From an uncultured Collinsella sp. (lineage in GTDB: Bacteria; Actinomycetota; Coriobacteriia; Coriobacteriales; Coriobacteriaceae), in the NCBI GenBank assembly GCA_902467875.1, contig CABQWP010000004.1, forward strand, positions 1-64,000: a stretch of 64,000 nt of DNA, given 5' to 3'. Shown here piece by piece: positions 61,041 to 64,000 of this stretch (the first letter of the stretch is position 1; each line of letters begins with the position of its first letter). The notes beneath the pieces are model-generated. The model saw nothing but the letters and a program-made list of their open reading frames with translations, was not told where the DNA came from and did not search any database. The translations under genes and the position numbers were made by a program.

Positions 61041-63401
61041 ATGGACGCCGCAGCCCGTACCGCCCATGATTCCACCCTCCAGCCGTTTTCGGAGATGGAG
61101 CACTATAAGCATGCCGATGAGCTGCCGCCCGAGATTATGGCGGATAGCTACGACAAGCTGGAGCGTATGTGCCTCAAATATATGAACGCGGACGACTTCT
61201 CCAAGGTGGAGCAGGCCTACTGCTTTGCTGCCGAGAAGCACTGCAACCAAAAGCGGCGCTCGGGCGAGATGTACATTAACCATCCCGTCGAGGTAGCTAT
61301 CATTCTGGCCGACCTCAAGATGGACTGCGATGTGGTGTGCGCCGCGCTGTTGCACGATACCGTCGAGGATACCGAGACCTCGCTTACCGATGTTTCCGGC
61401 CTGTTTGGCGATACGGTGGCCGAGCTCGTCGATGGCGTGACCAAGCTCACCAACATCGAAGTCGACAGCATGGACGAGAAGCAGGCCCTCACGCTGCGCA
61501 AGATGTTCCTTGCCATGTCCAAGGACATCCGCGTCATCATCGTCAAACTCGCCGACCGCCTGCATAACATGCGCACGCTTGCCGCCCTGCGCGAGGACCG
61601 CCGTCTGTTTAAGGCGCGCGAGACCATGGACGTATACGCGCCTCTGGCCGACCGCCTGGGCATGAGCTCTATCAAGTGGGAGCTCGAGGACCTGTCCTTC
61701 TTCTACTTGGAGCCCGATGCCTACCAGCGCATCGCGCGCATGGTAGCCGAGTCGCGCGAGGTTCGCGAGCGTTATCTGGCCGAGACCATCAAGACGCTCA
61801 CCGATGAGCTCAATCGCATTGGTCTTGAGGGCTTTCAGATCAACGGTCGTTCCAAGCACTATTGGTCCATCTATCAAAAGATGAAGCGCAAGGGCAAGGA
61901 GTTCTCCGAGATTTACGACCTGGTGGCGCTGCGCGTCATCACTCATTCGGTGCGCGATTGCTATTCCACGCTTGGTGCCGTGCATACCTTGTGGCATCCC
62001 ATGCCCGGTCGCTTTAAAGACTATATCGCCATGCCCAAGGTCAATAACTACCAGTCGCTCCATACGACGGTTATCGGCCCCACGGCCCGCCCGCTCGAGA
62101 TTCAGATTCGAACCTATGAGATGCACGAGCAGGCCGAGTACGGCATTGCCGCCCACTGGCTCTATAAGAAGTCGGGCGGATCGTCTGCGTCTAAGACCAA
62201 TGATGCCCAGCGTCTAGACGACCAGATTAACTGGCTTAAGCATTCACTCGATTGGGCGGCGTCTGACGAGATCACCGATGCCAAGGAATACTTGCACTCG
62301 CTGAAGGTCGACTTGTTTGACCAGGAGATTTTTGTCTTTACGCCCAAGGGCGAGGTCATGGCGCTTCGTGCCGGCTCTACACCGCTCGACTTTGCCTACG
62401 CCGTTCATACCGAGGTCGGTAACCACTGTGTCGGCGCCAAGATCAACGGTGCGGTGGCGCCGCTCACGCACGAGATCAAGACGGGTGACCGTGTCGAGAT
62501 CCTGACCAACAAGAGCTCTAAGCCGTCGCGCGATTGGCTCAAGATCGTCAAGACGCCTTCGGCCAAGTCAAAGATTCGCCGTTACTTCGCCGCCGCGACC
62601 AAAGACGATGACGCTGCTGCCGGCCGCGATATACTGGCTAAGGACCTGCGCAAGCGCGGGTATGGCATCTCTACGCCGCGATCCACGCGTGCGCTCAACG
62701 CCGTGGCGGAGCAGTTTAACTTCAAGCAGCTCGAGGACCTTTTTGCAGCCGTTGGCGCGGGCAAGGTCGCCCCGCGCGCTGTGGGCAATAAGGTCGAGCA
62801 AATCTTGGACCCCAAGCCCGAGGAACAGCTCACCAAGGCCGAGGCTATCGCCGAGGTCGTCAAGCAGCCTGCCCGCGGCTCCAACCGCAAGCCGCAAAAG
62901 CGCGGCAAGAGCGCGAGCAACGGCATTATCGTCAAGGGCGAGAGCAACAGCGGTCTGCTGGTCCGTCTGGCGCATTGCTGCAATCCGGTGACGGGCGACG
63001 ATATCGTCGGCTTCATCACGCGCGGCCGAGGTGTCTCGGTGCATCGTGCCAACTGCCCCAACGTCAAGGGCCTCATGGAGCACCCCGAGCGCATGATTGA
63101 CGTAGAGTGGGATGGTGCTGCCGATACGCTTTTCCAGGTCGAGATTGTGGTCGAGTGCCTGGATCGTATGGGCCTGCTCAAGGACGTCACCATCGCCATT
63201 GGCGATGCAGGCGGCAATATCCTTTCCGCCGCCACCTCGACCAACCGCGAGGGCATTGCGACCCTGCGTTTTATGGTCGAGATCTCGGACGCGAGTGGTC
63301 TGGATCCGCTGCTGGCATCGATTAGCAGCGTCGACTCGGTCTACGATGCACGCCGTTTGATGCCTGGCGAGGGTGGGGCTCAGCTCAAGCGTCGCGTATA
63401 G
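61041..63401 (+). CDS. rel: Bifunctional (p)ppGpp synthetase/hydrolase Rel
   Basis: The 786-aa protein makes and degrades (p)ppGpp in the stringent response. It has an N-terminal HD hydrolase domain (ALLHDTVEDTE), synthetase domain (GRSKHYWSIYQKM, ALRVITHS), a TGS domain with FVFTPKGEVMALRAG and a C-terminal RIS/ACT region (LVRLAHCCNPVTGDDIVGFITRG in pattern, then an ACT fold). Intact HD and synthetase motifs suggest both activities. GGGGAAGGGG precedes the ATG. It is followed 86 bp later by a metallo-beta-lactamase gene. Confidence 0.95.
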   Translation: MDAAARTAHDSTLQPFSEMEHYKHADELPPEIMADSYDKLERMCLKYMNADDFSKVEQAYCFAAEKHCNQKRRSGEMYINHPVEVAIILADLKMDCDVVCAALLHDTVEDTETSLTDVSGLFGDTVAELVDGVTKLTNIEVDSMDEKQALTLRKMFLAMSKDIRVIIVKLADRLHNMRTLAALREDRRLFKARETMDVYAPLADRLGMSSIKWELEDLSFFYLEPDAYQRIARMVAESREVRERYLAETIKTLTDELNRIGLEGFQINGRSKHYWSIYQKMKRKGKEFSEIYDLVALRVITHSVRDCYSTLGAVHTLWHPMPGRFKDYIAMPKVNNYQSLHTTVIGPTARPLEIQIRTYEMHEQAEYGIAAHWLYKKSGGSSASKTNDAQRLDDQINWLKHSLDWAASDEITDAKEYLHSLKVDLFDQEIFVFTPKGEVMALRAGSTPLDFAYAVHTEVGNHCVGAKINGAVAPLTHEIKTGDRVEILTNKSSKPSRDWLKIVKTPSAKSKIRRYFAAATKDDDAAAGRDILAKDLRKRGYGISTPRSTRALNAVAEQFNFKQLEDLFAAVGAGKVAPRAVGNKVEQILDPKPEEQLTKAEAIAEVVKQPARGSNRKPQKRGKSASNGIIVKGESNSGLLVRLAHCCNPVTGDDIVGFITRGRGVSVHRANCPNVKGLMEHPERMIDVEWDGAADTLFQVEIVVECLDRMGLLKDVTIAIGDAGGNILSAATSTNREGIATLRFMVEISDASGLDPLLASISSVDSVYDARRLMPGEGGAQLKRRV

Positions 63402-63487
63402 GCGTGACGAGCGCGCGACAGTAATGATATTGGTTACGTTCGGGGCATCGTTTGATGCCTCGACGTTTATAGAAGGAGGGCGCACGC

Positions 63488-64000
63488 ATGGACGCTGCGG
63501 CTTTGGACTTAACCCCTCGGGGTACGGCTTCGATTGAGGTGCTTGTAAACGGGCCCATCCAGACCAACAGTTACGTCGTTATTTCGAGTGGCGAATGCTT
63601 GATTATCGATCCCGCTTGGGAAGGCGAAAACCTCGTTGCGCACATCCGAGCCGAACACCCTGGCGTGCATGTGCTCGGTTCCGTCTGCACGCACGGTCAT
63701 GCCGACCATGTTGGCGGTGTAGCCGGAGTTCGGGCCGCCGTTGGCGCTGACGCCTTGTACGAGCTGTGTGTTAAGGATGCGACTGTGCCGCATGCGAATA
63801 TAGAGGAGCAGCGAGTGATGTGGGGCATCGAGACGCCCGATCCGGGCGAGCCGACGCGGCTGCTTGCCGAGGGCGATACCATTGAGCTAGGCGACATTTG
63901 CCTGCAGGTTATCGAGGCGCCCGGGCATACGCCGGGTGGCATTGTCTTGTTTGCTGCCACCGAGCAGGGGAACATTGCCTTTGTGGGCGATACACTATTC
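63488..64000 (+). CDS. Metallo-beta-lactamase-fold hydrolase, cut by window edge
   Basis: The open frame continues past the end. The 171 codons seen encode a glyoxalase II-type hydrolase: THGHADH at residues 68-74 with metal ligands His69, His71, Asp73 and His74, GHTPGG, then GDTLF. AGGAGGG precedes the ATG. It is the third gene after recJ and rel. Its substrate may be a thioester such as a glutathione-like adduct, but this is not clear because Actinobacteria lack glutathione as a rule. Confidence 0.88.
   Translation, partial: MDAAALDLTPRGTASIEVLVNGPIQTNSYVVISSGECLIIDPAWEGENLVAHIRAEHPGVHVLGSVCTHGHADHVGGVAGVRAAVGADALYELCVKDATVPHANIEEQRVMWGIETPDPGEPTRLLAEGDTIELGDICLQVIEAPGHTPGGIVLFAATEQGNIAFVGDTLF

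Noticed and set aside
1..64000. tRNA, rRNA and transposase genes
   Set aside because: I looked for cloverleaf-type GGTTCGA segments, rRNA landmarks and DDE-transposase motifs in the intergenic DNA and saw none I could support. A covariance search would be needed to be sure.

Overview
The window reads as chromosomal DNA of a high-GC anaerobic gut actinobacterium of the class Coriobacteriia, most probably Collinsella or a close relative. This is an inference from several features: strong GC bias at third codon positions, PdxR-PdxST vitamin B6 synthesis, an anaerobe-type rubrerythrin with an N-terminal rubredoxin domain, a DUF3516 actinobacterial helicase, a RecJ-helicase fusion, and Etf-linked lactate-type oxidation. 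Nearly all the DNA is coding. I saw no rRNA, tRNA, CRISPR array, integrase or transposase gene.

Layout. 1-3334: pdxST with the divergent MocR-type regulator pdxR. 3327-4868: a PD-(D/E)XK-like nuclease gene bracketed by two direct copies of a 123-bp palindromic element; a third copy lies at 14763-14885. 4999-9987: rubrerythrin, an iron alcohol dehydrogenase/aldehyde dehydrogenase pair, and a run of small genes (27-aa holin-like peptide, HIRAN protein, 59-aa acidic protein, metallophosphoesterase). 10128-21553: a DUF2130 protein, a DUF3516 helicase, TrmB, a methyltransferase, an XRE regulator/DUF4097 pair, Elp3 and a spermidine-synthase-like protein. 21680-27282: a three-gene operon (TerB-N/TerB-C protein, BrxD-like ATPase, Lhr-like helicase) that resembles part of BREX type 2 but stands alone; it is the best candidate for an uncharacterised system. 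27371-31411: DUF554 and a five-gene secreted/surface operon with a WxL-like protein and an LAxTG-anchored small protein.

31757-35382: a GlcD-type FAD oxidase with EtfB and a di-cluster ferredoxin-EtfA, which resembles electron-confurcating lactate dehydrogenases. 35379-40954: HD hydrolase, AzlCD, a KdgT permease, a frameshifted GGDEF protein and a DMT exporter. 41054-49200: PurL, a CPA2 antiporter, a short-chain dehydrogenase and homoserine dehydrogenase. 49451-54779: a livK remnant and then the intact livKHMGF branched-chain amino acid ABC operon. 54955-64000: CutC, a DUF4931 protein, a BASS transporter, then recJ-helicase, rel and a metallo-beta-lactamase-fold gene cut by the window edge.

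The non-coding DNA is rich in palindromes: the 123-bp family with stop codons in all three frames at its ends, a perfect 38-bp inverted repeat between convergent genes, paired hairpins after pdxT, and four 46-bp palindromes at an exact 62-bp period. Several ORFs end inside these palindromes, so they look like a layer of mobile or gene-end elements specific to this lineage.
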